Below are positions 1 to 9,020 of a DNA stretch of 18,331 nucleotides, piece after piece (positions within the stretch are counted from its first letter, which is position 1; each line of letters begins with the position of its first letter). The position numbers and the translations under genes were made by a program. Source of the stretch: an uncultured Clostridia bacterium (GTDB lineage: Bacteria; Bacillota; Clostridia; UMGS1883); contig CAKSNY010000038.1 in assembly GCA_934476455.1 (NCBI GenBank), positions 1-18,331 of the forward strand. Reading direction: 5' to 3'. The notes beneath the pieces were generated by a model. The model had not been told where the DNA came from. It was given only the letters and a program-made list of their open reading frames with translations, and searched no databases.

Positions 1-896
1 GTAATGTTTGTGAATGTCAAACCGCTTGCGTAACAGTTGTTTACATCAATTCCGTATGCCGCGGTTTTGCCGAACACAGCAGCCTTTTTAAATTGTCTTG
101 CAATAGTTTCGCCCGAATAATTCATCGTATTGTTAACAGCGTAGCAATTATTTATATTGTGAGTGCTGCCGCTGCTTTTGTCATAGCCTATTGCACCTGT
201 CAGAATGCCCAATCCCATGTCTGTGTCCGCCCCGACGCTGCCCGACACCTCAACTGTGCTGTTTCTTACATAGCAGTTGCTAAGATTCAGCGAGCCGTAA
301 GCCTTTCCGATCAACACTGCATACCCGAAAGCGATACTTTTATTTGCTATACTTATTTTTGCGTTCTCCATACCCAGGTTGGCAACTGTCGCGTCCTCGG
401 TTATTCCGAACAGCCCCATTGCCCTTAAATCCCACGCATAAGATGTATAGTAATTTCTTATTATATGACCGCCGCCGTCAAAATTACCCGCAAATGTAAA
501 TGTCTGAGAATTTCCTGTTGAATTTCCGATTCCCTTTCCCATATTTTTGCCGCTCATATCTATATCATTTACAAGCTTAAAATATTTGCCGGATAATCTC
601 TTATGTGTCAGATTGTTTCCCGACACAACCGCCCCTTCCGTGCGTTCTCCGTATGCTGTTTTATATAACTCGTCATATTTTGCGTCGCTTTCGTTTACTA
701 TGTTTCGTAAAAGAGCAAGCTGCGCCCCGGTAGAAATAATGTACGGGTCATCTTCGGTTCCGCTGCCGCCGTCAAATTCCGCAGCTACCGTTATGCCGTC
801 CCATTTATCAATTTCCTCCGCAGCAAACACGGCTGACAGCGGAAATGCCGTCAACAGCATTGCGGCCGCCAAAAAAATCGAAACTAATTTTTTCAA
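1..896 (-). CDS. Secreted GLUG/beta-helix-like repeat protein, 3' end outside window (partial)
   Basis: An open frame runs on the minus strand from a TTG codon at 896-894 to the left edge, about 298 codons with no stop. The start is supported by a GAGGTG Shine-Dalgarno 6 nt upstream and by the N-terminus it produces: MKKLVSIFLAAAMLL, then a signal-peptide hydrophobic core with probable cleavage near AVFAA (residue 26). An in-frame GTG at 905 is an alternative. The mature part opens with GSGTEDDPYIIST (about residues 45-57), typical of secreted GLUG/right-handed beta-helix proteins of Firmicutes. It continues with the pattern FAGNFDGGGHIIRN...GLFG....VANLGMENAKI (about 135-182), the usual GLUG-type unit. 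Later segments repeat an N-C-Y motif (SNCYVRN, NNCYAVNN, NNCYASG) about every 40-50 residues. It lies 36 nt after the SLH gene and is probably the last visible gene of that operon. An extracellular carbohydrate-binding or adhesive role is inferred; a catalytic domain could lie beyond the edge. Confidence 0.85.
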   Translation of the reverse strand, partial: MKKLVSIFLAAAMLLTAFPLSAVFAAEEIDKWDGITVAAEFDGGSGTEDDPYIISTGAQLALLRNIVNESDAKYDELYKTAYGERTEGAVVSGNNLTHKRLSGKYFKLVNDIDMSGKNMGKGIGNSTGNSQTFTFAGNFDGGGHIIRNYYTSYAWDLRAMGLFGITEDATVANLGMENAKISIANKSIAFGYAVLIGKAYGSLNLSNCYVRNSTVEVSGSVGADTDMGLGILTGAIGYDKSSGSTHNINNCYAVNNTMNYSGETIARQFKKAAVFGKTAAYGIDVNNCYASGLTFTNI

Positions 897-932
897 TATC
901 CACACCTCTCTCCTTCACAAAGACGGGTTCAT

Positions 933-3611
933 CTAGTCTCCGATAATAATAATATCTCTTACATTACCGTTTCTCCGCCTTACCGCAAGACGCATACCAT
1001 CTGCAATCTCCATCCTGGTTACAGGTACAATTTCCTTACTGCTTACACTGTACCTGAGAACTTCGGTATCCTCTGTCACATTTATAAGTTCTCTTGTTCC
1101 TGCGCTTTCGGCGTTATTTGTATATAATGAAATCATCGGCAGCGAAGCGTCGTCCACTTCGCCGTATATAATATTGATTGACGCATTGGTTGCCACAAGT
1201 GTGCTGTAATCCCACGTTTCATAATAGTCCTGATTTATATTGTTGCAGTCGTGAAGCACGCGAAAAACCATAATTGTTTCCGCATCTTCACTTGTTAACG
1301 CCTTCGATAGTTCCCAACTGTTTGTTTCATACTGAATAAGCATTCCGGGTTTTAATCTTGACATTGCGTCTGACTTTGCGGATAGGGCGTTTGCTACAAG
1401 CCGCTGCACCTTTATACCGTTTTCAAAGCCTTCAACCACTGTATTTTCACCGTTTTCATCATTAACAACTCTTACTCTTTCTATCAGCATAACAGGAGAG
1501 TTCGTTTTATTTATAATCGCTGAACGGCCTTTTGTTCCCAAACTGTAGTTGGTAACAGAGGTGTAGTATGCAATAGCGCCGATATGTAAGTTCTCAACAT
1601 CGTATAATTCCACCGTATATGCTCCGGTCGAAAAAAAGTTGAGTGCCTCACCCGATGACAAAACCGCCTCGGACAATCCCTGGTTTGCAATTTCAAACAC
1701 TTTTGTTTTCTGGTCAACATAATACTGTTTTTCGAAAACACGCTCTACATATTGTCTGGAACTTTTCTCGCAGTTTTTTACAAATTCTGAATTTGAAGAC
1801 GGTGTTCCCGCAAGGTAAAGGGCTTCAAGATTTCCGTCTGCATCTGTCTTGTACTTTATCATCTGCCTGCCTACTTTTCCTCTGCTGTTATAAAGTGCGC
1901 CCAAAATTTCACTGCCGGATTCTTTCGTAATTGTATAAACCCCGGACACCATTCTTCCGAATTTAACCTTTTCCCCTCTTTTTGCACTGAAATTTTCTAT
2001 CGAATTATTATCTTTAAGAATTCGGCAGGAAAGCGTCCCGTTTAAATCACTTTCCAAAGCAGCGTCAACCAAATATCCGTAAGACTCATCGTTTTGTCCG
2101 TTATTTCCGGCAATTTTATCGGACGCGGCAATATTTGCGTCGCTGTCCAAATAGAATACGGCTCGATCCTTAATTTCCGGTTTTTCAAAATTCGTATTGC
2201 CGTTGTACAGTTGCTCATACAGGTAATTCATTTTAAATTCCGCAATACTGCCGCCCGAGTCTACAGTAAAAATTATTCCGTCATCTTTTGCAATCTCTGT
2301 AATTTCACCCTCTATCACACGCGAACTTGCAACGATTGAAACGGTTTTCCCGCTCAGGCTGCGTGCTATGCTTAAAACGTCGTTTGCCTTAATCTCGTTT
2401 ACGCTACACCTTTTTCCATCTTTTACAATACTTACATCTTTTTCGTTTGAAATTAAATCAACATCGCAAAATTGGCTGTATCTTCCGTATATTCCTCTTT
2501 CTATCACCGAAGTAACCGTAAGTATTTGATAGCTTTTTATAATTACCAGGTCATATGTTCCATCGCTGTCAGTATCGTTAAAACAAACAGAGCCGCTTTT
2601 CGGTTTTATTTTATCTTCTGTTTTATCCGCTTCACTCAAAATTTCTCCGTTATAAAGCACCGTTATTCCGGAGGCCGGCAAGCCCAAATTCTTAAGTTTT
2701 CCGTTATCATAGTAATTAAATGTTGAAAAATTGCTGTCGTCCCGAATGTTTTCCGCCTTCACAAATATTCTGTCATCCAACGAGGCAGGCTCTATATACA
2801 GCACTTTTTCATCAACGGTATTGTAATAAAATTTAACTCTGATTCCGAGATATTGTTCCGTATCCAAAAGATCTGTCTTGAATTTATTTCCCGAAATAAT
2901 AATTTCATCCTGCGGCAGCTGCTGCGTTGTGTTAATGTTGCCGCCGAATGTTGCCGTAACCAAACCGTTATCCTTTTTTATATTCAAAATGTCACATATT
3001 GTTTTTTCTCCGATGAAATATTTTTCGTCTTTGGATACATCCTGCTCCATTATGTAAACCTCAAGAGAATTTGAAATCATTATTGCAACGTCATTCCTGG
3101 ATGCCGTATCATCAAGCGAGGTAATTCCCTTCGTAATTCCGAGGCTGTTTGCGGCAGCGATATATCCTGTCGGATATCCGCCGAGCTGTTCCGCCTTTAT
3201 GGAATATCCTAAAGCGCTGACCAAAATTTTAACAGCATCTTTGGTTAATATATCGTCATCTATACCAAAATATCCGTTTCCATAACCCTCTATCAATCCT
3301 ATTTTTGTACCAAAGTTTATGTTGTCTTTTGCCCAAAAATCTTCCGGGACATCATAAAACAACATTTTTTCACTTTGCGTAACACTTTCCATTCCCAATA
3401 TTCTTAACATCAGGGTTATAAATTCGGCTCTGTTTATTTTATACTCCGGATGCAGCATTCCGTCTTCATAACCTCTGAATATTCCCAGCCCCTGCACAAG
3501 TTTCATTTGCTGCGACAGACTTTCTTCTTGCGCAAAAATTGCATTCGGAGCTGCAACAATCAATAAAAATAAAAATATCAGCAACATTACTTTTTTCATT
3601 ATCTTGTTCAT
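933..3611 (-). CDS. Secreted S-layer-homology (SLH) domain surface protein, 892 aa
   Basis: The protein starts MNKIMKKVMLLIF with a signal peptide ending near AIFAQ (residue 28). Three SLH repeats follow: about residues 34-74 (GIFRGYEDGML...NRAEF), 86-136 (FYDVPEDFWA...GLIEGYGNGYF) and 146-186 (YIAAANSLGITKGI...SRNDV). SLH triplets bind pyruvylated secondary cell-wall polymer, so the protein should be displayed non-covalently on the cell surface. The second and third repeats have degenerate TRAE-type motifs (TKDA, SRND). The remaining 700 or so residues look beta-rich and match no domain I can name. They include a calcium-loop-like DTDSDGTYD at 346-354. There is no LPXTG sorting signal. The ATG has AGAGGA about 4 nt upstream, and the gene begins only 12 nt after the toroid enzyme gene stops, so co-transcription is very likely. 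A role in holding polysaccharide or scaffolding near the enzyme and transporter is inference from context. Confidence 0.9.
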   Translation of the reverse strand: MNKIMKKVMLLIFLFLLIVAAPNAIFAQEESLSQQMKLVQGLGIFRGYEDGMLHPEYKINRAEFITLMLRILGMESVTQSEKMLFYDVPEDFWAKDNINFGTKIGLIEGYGNGYFGIDDDILTKDAVKILVSALGYSIKAEQLGGYPTGYIAAANSLGITKGITSLDDTASRNDVAIMISNSLEVYIMEQDVSKDEKYFIGEKTICDILNIKKDNGLVTATFGGNINTTQQLPQDEIIISGNKFKTDLLDTEQYLGIRVKFYYNTVDEKVLYIEPASLDDRIFVKAENIRDDSNFSTFNYYDNGKLKNLGLPASGITVLYNGEILSEADKTEDKIKPKSGSVCFNDTDSDGTYDLVIIKSYQILTVTSVIERGIYGRYSQFCDVDLISNEKDVSIVKDGKRCSVNEIKANDVLSIARSLSGKTVSIVASSRVIEGEITEIAKDDGIIFTVDSGGSIAEFKMNYLYEQLYNGNTNFEKPEIKDRAVFYLDSDANIAASDKIAGNNGQNDESYGYLVDAALESDLNGTLSCRILKDNNSIENFSAKRGEKVKFGRMVSGVYTITKESGSEILGALYNSRGKVGRQMIKYKTDADGNLEALYLAGTPSSNSEFVKNCEKSSRQYVERVFEKQYYVDQKTKVFEIANQGLSEAVLSSGEALNFFSTGAYTVELYDVENLHIGAIAYYTSVTNYSLGTKGRSAIINKTNSPVMLIERVRVVNDENGENTVVEGFENGIKVQRLVANALSAKSDAMSRLKPGMLIQYETNSWELSKALTSEDAETIMVFRVLHDCNNINQDYYETWDYSTLVATNASINIIYGEVDDASLPMISLYTNNAESAGTRELINVTEDTEVLRYSVSSKEIVPVTRMEIADGMRLAVRRRNGNVRDIIIIGD

Positions 3612-3623
3612 AATATCCTCTTT

Positions 3624-6600
3624 CTACCTAACTTCCACAGTTATACATGCGGTTGCTTTTAAATCAGCAGACACCGCCTTTAGCGTAACTGTTCCCTTGC
3701 GATATGCCTTAATTGTCATTGTTTCAGAACTTATGTCCGCAATTTCCACATCAGAGCTGGACCAACTAAGCGCTTTTGAAGATGCATCACTCGGCTCTAT
3801 TGTAACATTGATTTTTTTCGTATCTCCCGAATTCATCACTATATAATTTTCACTCGGATAAACGCCGGTTACATATACAGGGTCATTTCTTTCTGCCTGC
3901 CAGCCTGTCTGGCTCTGAGGTCTTTCCCCGTCATAATATCTGTCACTTACCACGTATGCATGAAAAAATCCGCTGGTCGGTAAATCCGACGCTTCCGGCA
4001 TTTTGTCCGACTCACCCCTTATTGCCATCTCCAATGCCGCAAGAATCAGCGGCATACTGCCGCCGTGTTCACCGAGCGACACATTCTTCCTGGATGCACC
4101 CCCGTCTACGAAAAATCCGTCCAAATAATTGGTCTCTACCATATTGTTTCCGATTTTTCGCGCCGCCTTGAGATACTCCGAATTTCCGGTGGCATTATAC
4201 AGTTCAAGCATACCGCGAAGAACATGATACAGATTAGTCGTAATTTCGTCACATGTAATCGAAACTCGGTCCCCCGGACCCGATACCCCAACTTCTCCTA
4301 TATTCAGATATCTTGCATATGCCCTTACCATCTGCCATGCCTCTTCCCTGTTTTCCGCAGCTGCGTCAATACCCTCGGACGCGAGGTAGAGTTTAATCGC
4401 CGCCGGAAATATATAGCTTGAGGGTGACAATGTCTTCAAAACTGTTCCCGGGCTTCCAAAGTCATATTCAACATCCTTCTTTACAATAAAACCCGTAAGC
4501 TTGGTTCCGTCCCACAGTACCTGATGTACCTCCTGTTTTGCTTTATCATACTGATACTTTGAAACAGCAGCAACCGATTTGAGCGCATTTGCAATCAGGT
4601 TATCCGCCTCTTCGGGATAATCTTTGCGTATGGCATCGGCAAAGTAAAGGACAAACTCGGCAAAAGTCATAACTCCGTTTGGATTTCCCTGATAGTTTGC
4701 TTCCAATATCTCGTCCTTTTTCTCTGGGGCAACGTAACCCTCGTTCACCAGGTCATCGGCGAACTGCATATAAAACAAATCCTCATAGTCTCTGCCGAAA
4801 TTTATGCCGGTTTCCGCGTGCTGCTGTTCCCAATCGTCAGGCAGCTGTTTATGCCCCGGGGCGTTGTGCGCCGTTGTATTCATATATCCGCCGAGCCCCG
4901 TTACCGGGTGAGCGACTGACTGAAAATGCCTTATCAGTCTGCCGCACCATGTTCTTGCAAGAGTACGTTCCTGCTCATCGGAGCTGTATTTATACAAATT
5001 CACAGCCGCCATTATCAAATCGGGCGTTGCAAGCCTGAATCCGATTTTGTTCGTACTCTGAATCAGCTTGCCTGCCATAGCCTCCTCGCTGTATTCATCA
5101 ATATTATACCAGCCCTGCACCTGCTCATCACTGACGCTGTCAAGTGCCGCATGGCGGTTCGTAAGCAGATTCGTCCAATCCTGCACATGACCTTGCCAGA
5201 TTGCCGGAAATATCTTCAGGGTTTTTTCCTTATCCACCCGAAGCAGCGATTCCCAATAAGGATTAACCGACTTTAATTCATGTATGTTTCGCGGGCTGCT
5301 TGCATAAACCGTTTCTCCCGTGTCAAGATTTACACAGGCGTGGCCGCCCCAGTAAATCAATCCCGTAGGTGAAATTTTGTTGTCCAGATACCACTTGCTG
5401 CTCTCATCAACAAAATCCGTATATGTGCTGTCCCCCGTCAGATATGACATCAAATCAAAGGTTTCAAATATTTCTCGCTGAGTTGAAAGATTTGAAGTCG
5501 GTATATCAGCGTAATTGATGTATATATTGTCCTGCGCGGAATATTCCTCCACAACATCGCCCGCTTTGGCTGATGTTGCATTACTCGGCAGTCTCCAGTA
5601 AATCGGTGTAAGCGTTTTTCTGTCGAGTCCGTCTGCAAGCAGCGGGAGTGACGGATTTTTTGATCTGCCGTACTTGAGAGTATTATCGCAATGCTGCAAA
5701 ACAGCGTTAAGCCTGTTCATGTCGTTCAGATATGTATCCTGGTCGGCATAGTTTACCCTCATAGAGCTTTTTACCGCTGGATTATCTTTTGCGGTTGCCG
5801 TGACAACAAAAAACTTGCTTGTGTCGAACGGCACCTCCCCTGCAACCGTCAGCACTCCCGTTTCGGAATTGACGGAAACTCCATCCGGAATTACCCCTTC
5901 GTCAACGGCTTCCAACTTAAATGTACATTCTTTGTTTTGAACAGAATTTCCGAATGCATCATAATAATCCGCGGAGTATTTATAAACCTCATCTGACGGA
6001 TTGGTAACCCTATAAGGACCGGAAATTCTCATTTCCGATAGCTCTGCCTTGGACAAACCTATTGTTTTTGATTTTTCCAATGCACTGCCGTTATAAACTA
6101 TTCCGTCGAATTTTGCATTCAAAACAAGGCTGCCGTCAGTCGGTGCCTCGCTGCTCAGCACTATTTTGCATCTGTAGCTGTCGGCGGCATCCGTAATAAG
6201 CTCAACCCCCGAAGGCTTTGGTTCAAGGCTCCATACTACGGTTTGTCCGCCTATCGGCTGTTTCTCCGTATCGGTGAGCGATACTGTATAATCATACTCA
6301 TAGCTTCCCGTTTCCGGTACGGAGATTTTGTCGCCGCCGATAATTTTCACATCGCCGCCAAAGTCATGCTCCGTATAAATCTGAATATTATCCGTCAGAA
6401 AGCCGGTTGTATACTTGGTGCTCATAACCATCTTGGATACGCTTGCCGCACTGTTGAGAAACGCAAGTCCGTTTGCCGCGGTGTCGCCGTTGATATATAC
6501 ATCCGCAAACCCGTTTTTCAAATCCAGTTCAACGGCAATCGTGTATTTTGTATTGATTCTGTAATCCGACACCAGCGTGTGATATTTGCTCCCCGTAACC

Positions 6601-7061
6601 GAGGAAGATATATCCGAAACCACATTGCTCGATTCGGTCTTGTATTTTATGCCGCCGTCAACCGTTTCTATGGATATAAGCGGCAAATCCTTATCGTTTA
6701 ACAGTGACAACAGCACATTTTCGTTGGTTTTTCTGCCTATCTGCATAAAATCTGCCGATACAAAGAGCTTTAATCCCTCAACGGGATCAAAATTTTTTAA
6801 AACAGCGGCGCTGATACCGTCCGAAAAGGAATCGACGTGCATCCATGATGTTCCGCCGATAGCCTGTTTGGTTATTTTACCCGTGCAGGAGAAAACATCC
6901 GAAATTTCCCCGCTTTCAAAATTTTGGTCAAGTATTACACTTTTAATGACGTTTGACTCCGCATATGCCGTATTAAACCACGGTATGACAGGAAATGACA
7001 TGGCGACCACCAAAGTGAAAACAACAGTGCGTCTGATAAATACTTTAATGTGTCTGTTCAT
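3624..7061 (-). CDS. Large secreted carbohydrate-active protein: LamG-like, Ig-like, alpha/alpha-toroid and BIG2 domains, 1145 aa
   Basis: I place the start at the ATG at 7061 (MNRHIKVFIRR) because GGAAAGGG lies about 7 nt upstream and a signal peptide follows, ending near TAYAES. An earlier in-frame ATG at 7112 would overlap the permease end and add 17 unlikely residues. Approximate architecture: a concanavalin/LamG-like beta-sandwich (44-235, opening DQNFESGE); one or two Ig-like regions (235-440); a long helical region (about 440-1020) with GLIYWGGHACVN, HELKSVNPYWESL, AIWQGHVQDWTNL and NRHA motifs, conserved-looking His/Trp/Asp clusters as in alpha/alpha-toroid lyases and hydrolases; and a C-terminal bacterial Ig-like BIG2 domain (about 1067-1145, SWSSSDVEIADIS...GTVTLKAVS). 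An extracellular polysaccharide lyase or glycosidase acting upstream of the importer is inferred. I cannot assign a CAZy family or catalytic residues. It lies between the permease and SLH genes with gaps of 37 and 12 nt, so one operon. Confidence 0.87.
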   Translation of the reverse strand: MNRHIKVFIRRTVVFTLVVAMSFPVIPWFNTAYAESNVIKSVILDQNFESGEISDVFSCTGKITKQAIGGTSWMHVDSFSDGISAAVLKNFDPVEGLKLFVSADFMQIGRKTNENVLLSLLNDKDLPLISIETVDGGIKYKTESSNVVSDISSSVTGSKYHTLVSDYRINTKYTIAVELDLKNGFADVYINGDTAANGLAFLNSAASVSKMVMSTKYTTGFLTDNIQIYTEHDFGGDVKIIGGDKISVPETGSYEYDYTVSLTDTEKQPIGGQTVVWSLEPKPSGVELITDAADSYRCKIVLSSEAPTDGSLVLNAKFDGIVYNGSALEKSKTIGLSKAELSEMRISGPYRVTNPSDEVYKYSADYYDAFGNSVQNKECTFKLEAVDEGVIPDGVSVNSETGVLTVAGEVPFDTSKFFVVTATAKDNPAVKSSMRVNYADQDTYLNDMNRLNAVLQHCDNTLKYGRSKNPSLPLLADGLDRKTLTPIYWRLPSNATSAKAGDVVEEYSAQDNIYINYADIPTSNLSTQREIFETFDLMSYLTGDSTYTDFVDESSKWYLDNKISPTGLIYWGGHACVNLDTGETVYASSPRNIHELKSVNPYWESLLRVDKEKTLKIFPAIWQGHVQDWTNLLTNRHAALDSVSDEQVQGWYNIDEYSEEAMAGKLIQSTNKIGFRLATPDLIMAAVNLYKYSSDEQERTLARTWCGRLIRHFQSVAHPVTGLGGYMNTTAHNAPGHKQLPDDWEQQHAETGINFGRDYEDLFYMQFADDLVNEGYVAPEKKDEILEANYQGNPNGVMTFAEFVLYFADAIRKDYPEEADNLIANALKSVAAVSKYQYDKAKQEVHQVLWDGTKLTGFIVKKDVEYDFGSPGTVLKTLSPSSYIFPAAIKLYLASEGIDAAAENREEAWQMVRAYARYLNIGEVGVSGPGDRVSITCDEITTNLYHVLRGMLELYNATGNSEYLKAARKIGNNMVETNYLDGFFVDGGASRKNVSLGEHGGSMPLILAALEMAIRGESDKMPEASDLPTSGFFHAYVVSDRYYDGERPQSQTGWQAERNDPVYVTGVYPSENYIVMNSGDTKKINVTIEPSDASSKALSWSSSDVEIADISSETMTIKAYRKGTVTLKAVSADLKATACITVEVR

Positions 7062-7098
7062 TATATAACCCTTTCCGAAACACCTTTTCAAACAACCA

Positions 7099-8037
7099 TT
7101 ACCACAAGCCATAATCGCTTACTTTTCTGCTTATAAAATTCGTCGCAAACAGCAAAATCAAATTTACCGCAGAATTAAATAGTCCGACAGCCGTTGAAAA
7201 GCTCCAGTTTTGTTCGAGCAAGCCCTTTCTGTACACATAGGTCGATATAACATCGGCAACCTCAAGAGTTGCATCGTTATACAGCAAAATCAATTTTTCA
7301 TATCCAACTGTCAGCACATTTCCCAATCTTATGATAAGCATCATTATTATAGTTGAGGAAATGCCCGGCAGTGTTACATTAATTAACTGTTTAAACCTTC
7401 CCGCGCCGTCTATGGTTGCTGCCTCATATAATGAAGCGTCAATTCCGGTAAGTGCCGCAAGGTAAATAATAGATCCCCAGCCGGCGCCTTTCCACACTTC
7501 AGATACAACATATACCGGCACGAAATACTTCGGATAATTTAAAAGCGATACTTTCGGTACACCAAATAAGGATAAGAAGGCGGTTACTACTCCGCTGTCA
7601 CTTGTAAAGTCCTTTATTATACCGCACACAACAACCAATGAAATGAAATGCGGTAAATAAGATGCATTTTGAATAATCTTGGAAAATTTCTGCGACTTCA
7701 GCTCATTAAACAAAAGCGCCAGAATAATAGGTGCCGGAAATGTCACAACAAGCGTTGACAGGCTTATACGCAGGGTATTTCTCATCAAAATACCGAAAGA
7801 AGGGCTTGTAAAAAATGTAATAAAGTGTTTAAATCCGACCCAGTTGCTGCTCATTCCAAGACCCGGGGTGTAATCCATAAATGCAATCAGCGCGCCGTAC
7901 AGCGGTACATATGAGAATATAATGTAGTACGCTATTACCGGTAAAAGCAGTAAATAAAGAGATTTGTTAACAACGTAATCCTTTTTAATTTCTGCAATAT
8001 GAAAATCAAAATGTGAATTTTTTATTTGTTTGTTCAT
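7099..8037 (-). CDS. ABC sugar importer permease, LplB type (CUT1), 312 aa
   Basis: This is an inner-membrane subunit of a carbohydrate ABC importer. The N-terminus carries a short cytoplasmic stretch and then a first membrane helix (about 27-48, LYLLLLPVIAYYIIF) followed by SYVPLYGALIAFMDY, characteristic of LplB/UgpA-like permeases. About six membrane segments can be counted. The EAA loop that docks the ATPase is clear at 205-213 (EAATIDGAG), followed by RFKQLINVTLPGI. The length is normal for the family. The ATG at 8037 has AAAGGAG 8 nt upstream and follows the partner permease stop by 5 nt, so translation is probably coupled. The same family imports uronate- and xylan-type oligosaccharides in Firmicutes, but substrate cannot be read from the permease. 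Confidence 0.95.
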   Translation of the reverse strand: MNKQIKNSHFDFHIAEIKKDYVVNKSLYLLLLPVIAYYIIFSYVPLYGALIAFMDYTPGLGMSSNWVGFKHFITFFTSPSFGILMRNTLRISLSTLVVTFPAPIILALLFNELKSQKFSKIIQNASYLPHFISLVVVCGIIKDFTSDSGVVTAFLSLFGVPKVSLLNYPKYFVPVYVVSEVWKGAGWGSIIYLAALTGIDASLYEAATIDGAGRFKQLINVTLPGISSTIIMMLIIRLGNVLTVGYEKLILLYNDATLEVADVISTYVYRKGLLEQNWSFSTAVGLFNSAVNLILLFATNFISRKVSDYGLW

Positions 8038-8042
8038 AAAAG

Positions 8043-8921
8043 TTACTCCTTTACTGCGCCTACCATAACGCCTTTTACAAAATATCGCTGCAAAAACGGG
8101 AACAATACCAAAATAGGTAAGGTTGATACTATGGTAACTGCATATTTAATCGTTTCGCCTATAGAATACTGATCAGAAAATGACGCGTCGCCTGCCATAG
8201 ATGAGGTGTCGTTCTCTATTAAAATTTCACGAAGCAAAAGCTGCAACGGGAATTTTGTCCTTGTCCTAAGGTAGATTGCAGCATAGAACCATGAATTCCA
8301 CAGGTCAACCGCGTAGTACAAAATTATAACTGCGATAATCGGCATAGAAAGCGGCACCACAACTTTAAACAATATTTGAATGTGGGTAGCCCCGTCAAGC
8401 TTTGACGCCTCTATCAAACTGTCCGGAATTTGCGCAAAAGAAGTTCGCATAATAATCAAATAATATGTATTTATTGCAAGCGGAAAAAGAATTGCTCCAT
8501 AGCTGTCGTTCAAGTGAAGCGTTTTTGTTACAAGCAAATACATCGGAATCAAACCGCCGTTTATATACATTGTAACCGTAAAAAACTTTGTTAAAGCCTT
8601 CTGCCAATATACACCTTTTTGCGAAAGCCCATATGCACCGATGCACGTCAATACAATGCTAAGCAGCAATCCGCCCGCAACCAAAGTAATCGTATTTATA
8701 CCACCCCTTACAATCATAGGGTTTTTAAACACTGCATGATAAGCGTTCAGCGTAAACTGTTTTGGGAAAAGCAGTACACCGCTGTGCGCCATCATTAAAT
8801 CGCTGTTACTCAGTGATGCACACAGAACATGCCACATCGGGTAAAACATTATGACAGCTACAAAGGTCATAAATACTATGTTACACACATTAAAAATTCG
8901 CTCTGAGATTGATGTTTTCAT
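8043..8921 (-). CDS. ABC sugar importer permease, YtcP/MalG type (CUT1), 292 aa
   Basis: This is the second membrane subunit, pairing with the LplB-type permease just downstream. The start chosen is ATG 8921 (MKTSISERIFN) with GGAG 6 nt upstream. A longer in-frame start at 9008 would add 29 basic, unlikely residues and overlap the intercistronic hairpin. From 8921 the protein is 292 aa, the usual YtcP length. It shows the family opening (FYPMWHVLCASLSNSDLMM), membrane segments throughout, the EAA loop EASKLDGATHIQILFKVVVPL from about residue 171, and the typical C-terminus FLQRYFVKGVMVGAVKE. The gene is separated from the binding-protein gene by 99 nt containing a stable stem-loop, which suggests lower expression than the binding protein. 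Confidence 0.95.
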   Translation of the reverse strand: MKTSISERIFNVCNIVFMTFVAVIMFYPMWHVLCASLSNSDLMMAHSGVLLFPKQFTLNAYHAVFKNPMIVRGGINTITLVAGGLLLSIVLTCIGAYGLSQKGVYWQKALTKFFTVTMYINGGLIPMYLLVTKTLHLNDSYGAILFPLAINTYYLIIMRTSFAQIPDSLIEASKLDGATHIQILFKVVVPLSMPIIAVIILYYAVDLWNSWFYAAIYLRTRTKFPLQLLLREILIENDTSSMAGDASFSDQYSIGETIKYAVTIVSTLPILVLFPFLQRYFVKGVMVGAVKE

Positions 8922-8972
8922 TTTTAACTCCATTTCGTATTTAATATACATCACGCATTTGCCGACACCACC

Positions 8973-9012
8973 TGCATTGAAACGCCGGTGTACGGCCCGG
9001 CATTTCAATGCA
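8973..9012 (-). promoter_or_regulatory. Intercistronic stem-loop between binding-protein and permease genes
   Basis: A 16-bp inverted repeat (8973-8988 with 8997-9012) flanks an 8-nt loop. One position is C/T and would be a G-U pair in the transcript. It begins 9 nt after the binding-protein stop. No T-run follows it in the transcribed direction, so it does not look like an intrinsic terminator. By analogy with malE-malF intergenic structures it may block 3' decay or cause partial termination, giving more binding protein than permease. Confidence 0.75.
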
Positions 9013-9020
9013 AACGATAA

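Noticed and set aside
93..936. Two plus-strand open frames (93-428 and 547-936)
   Set aside because: They lie antisense to the continuous minus-strand GLUG-type frame, lack ribosome-binding sites and show no recognisable domains.
7062..7112. Upstream ATG extension of the toroid-enzyme gene (17 residues, MACGNGC...)
   Set aside because: It overlaps the permease end, lacks a ribosome-binding site, and puts a basic Cys-rich stretch before an otherwise normal signal peptide.
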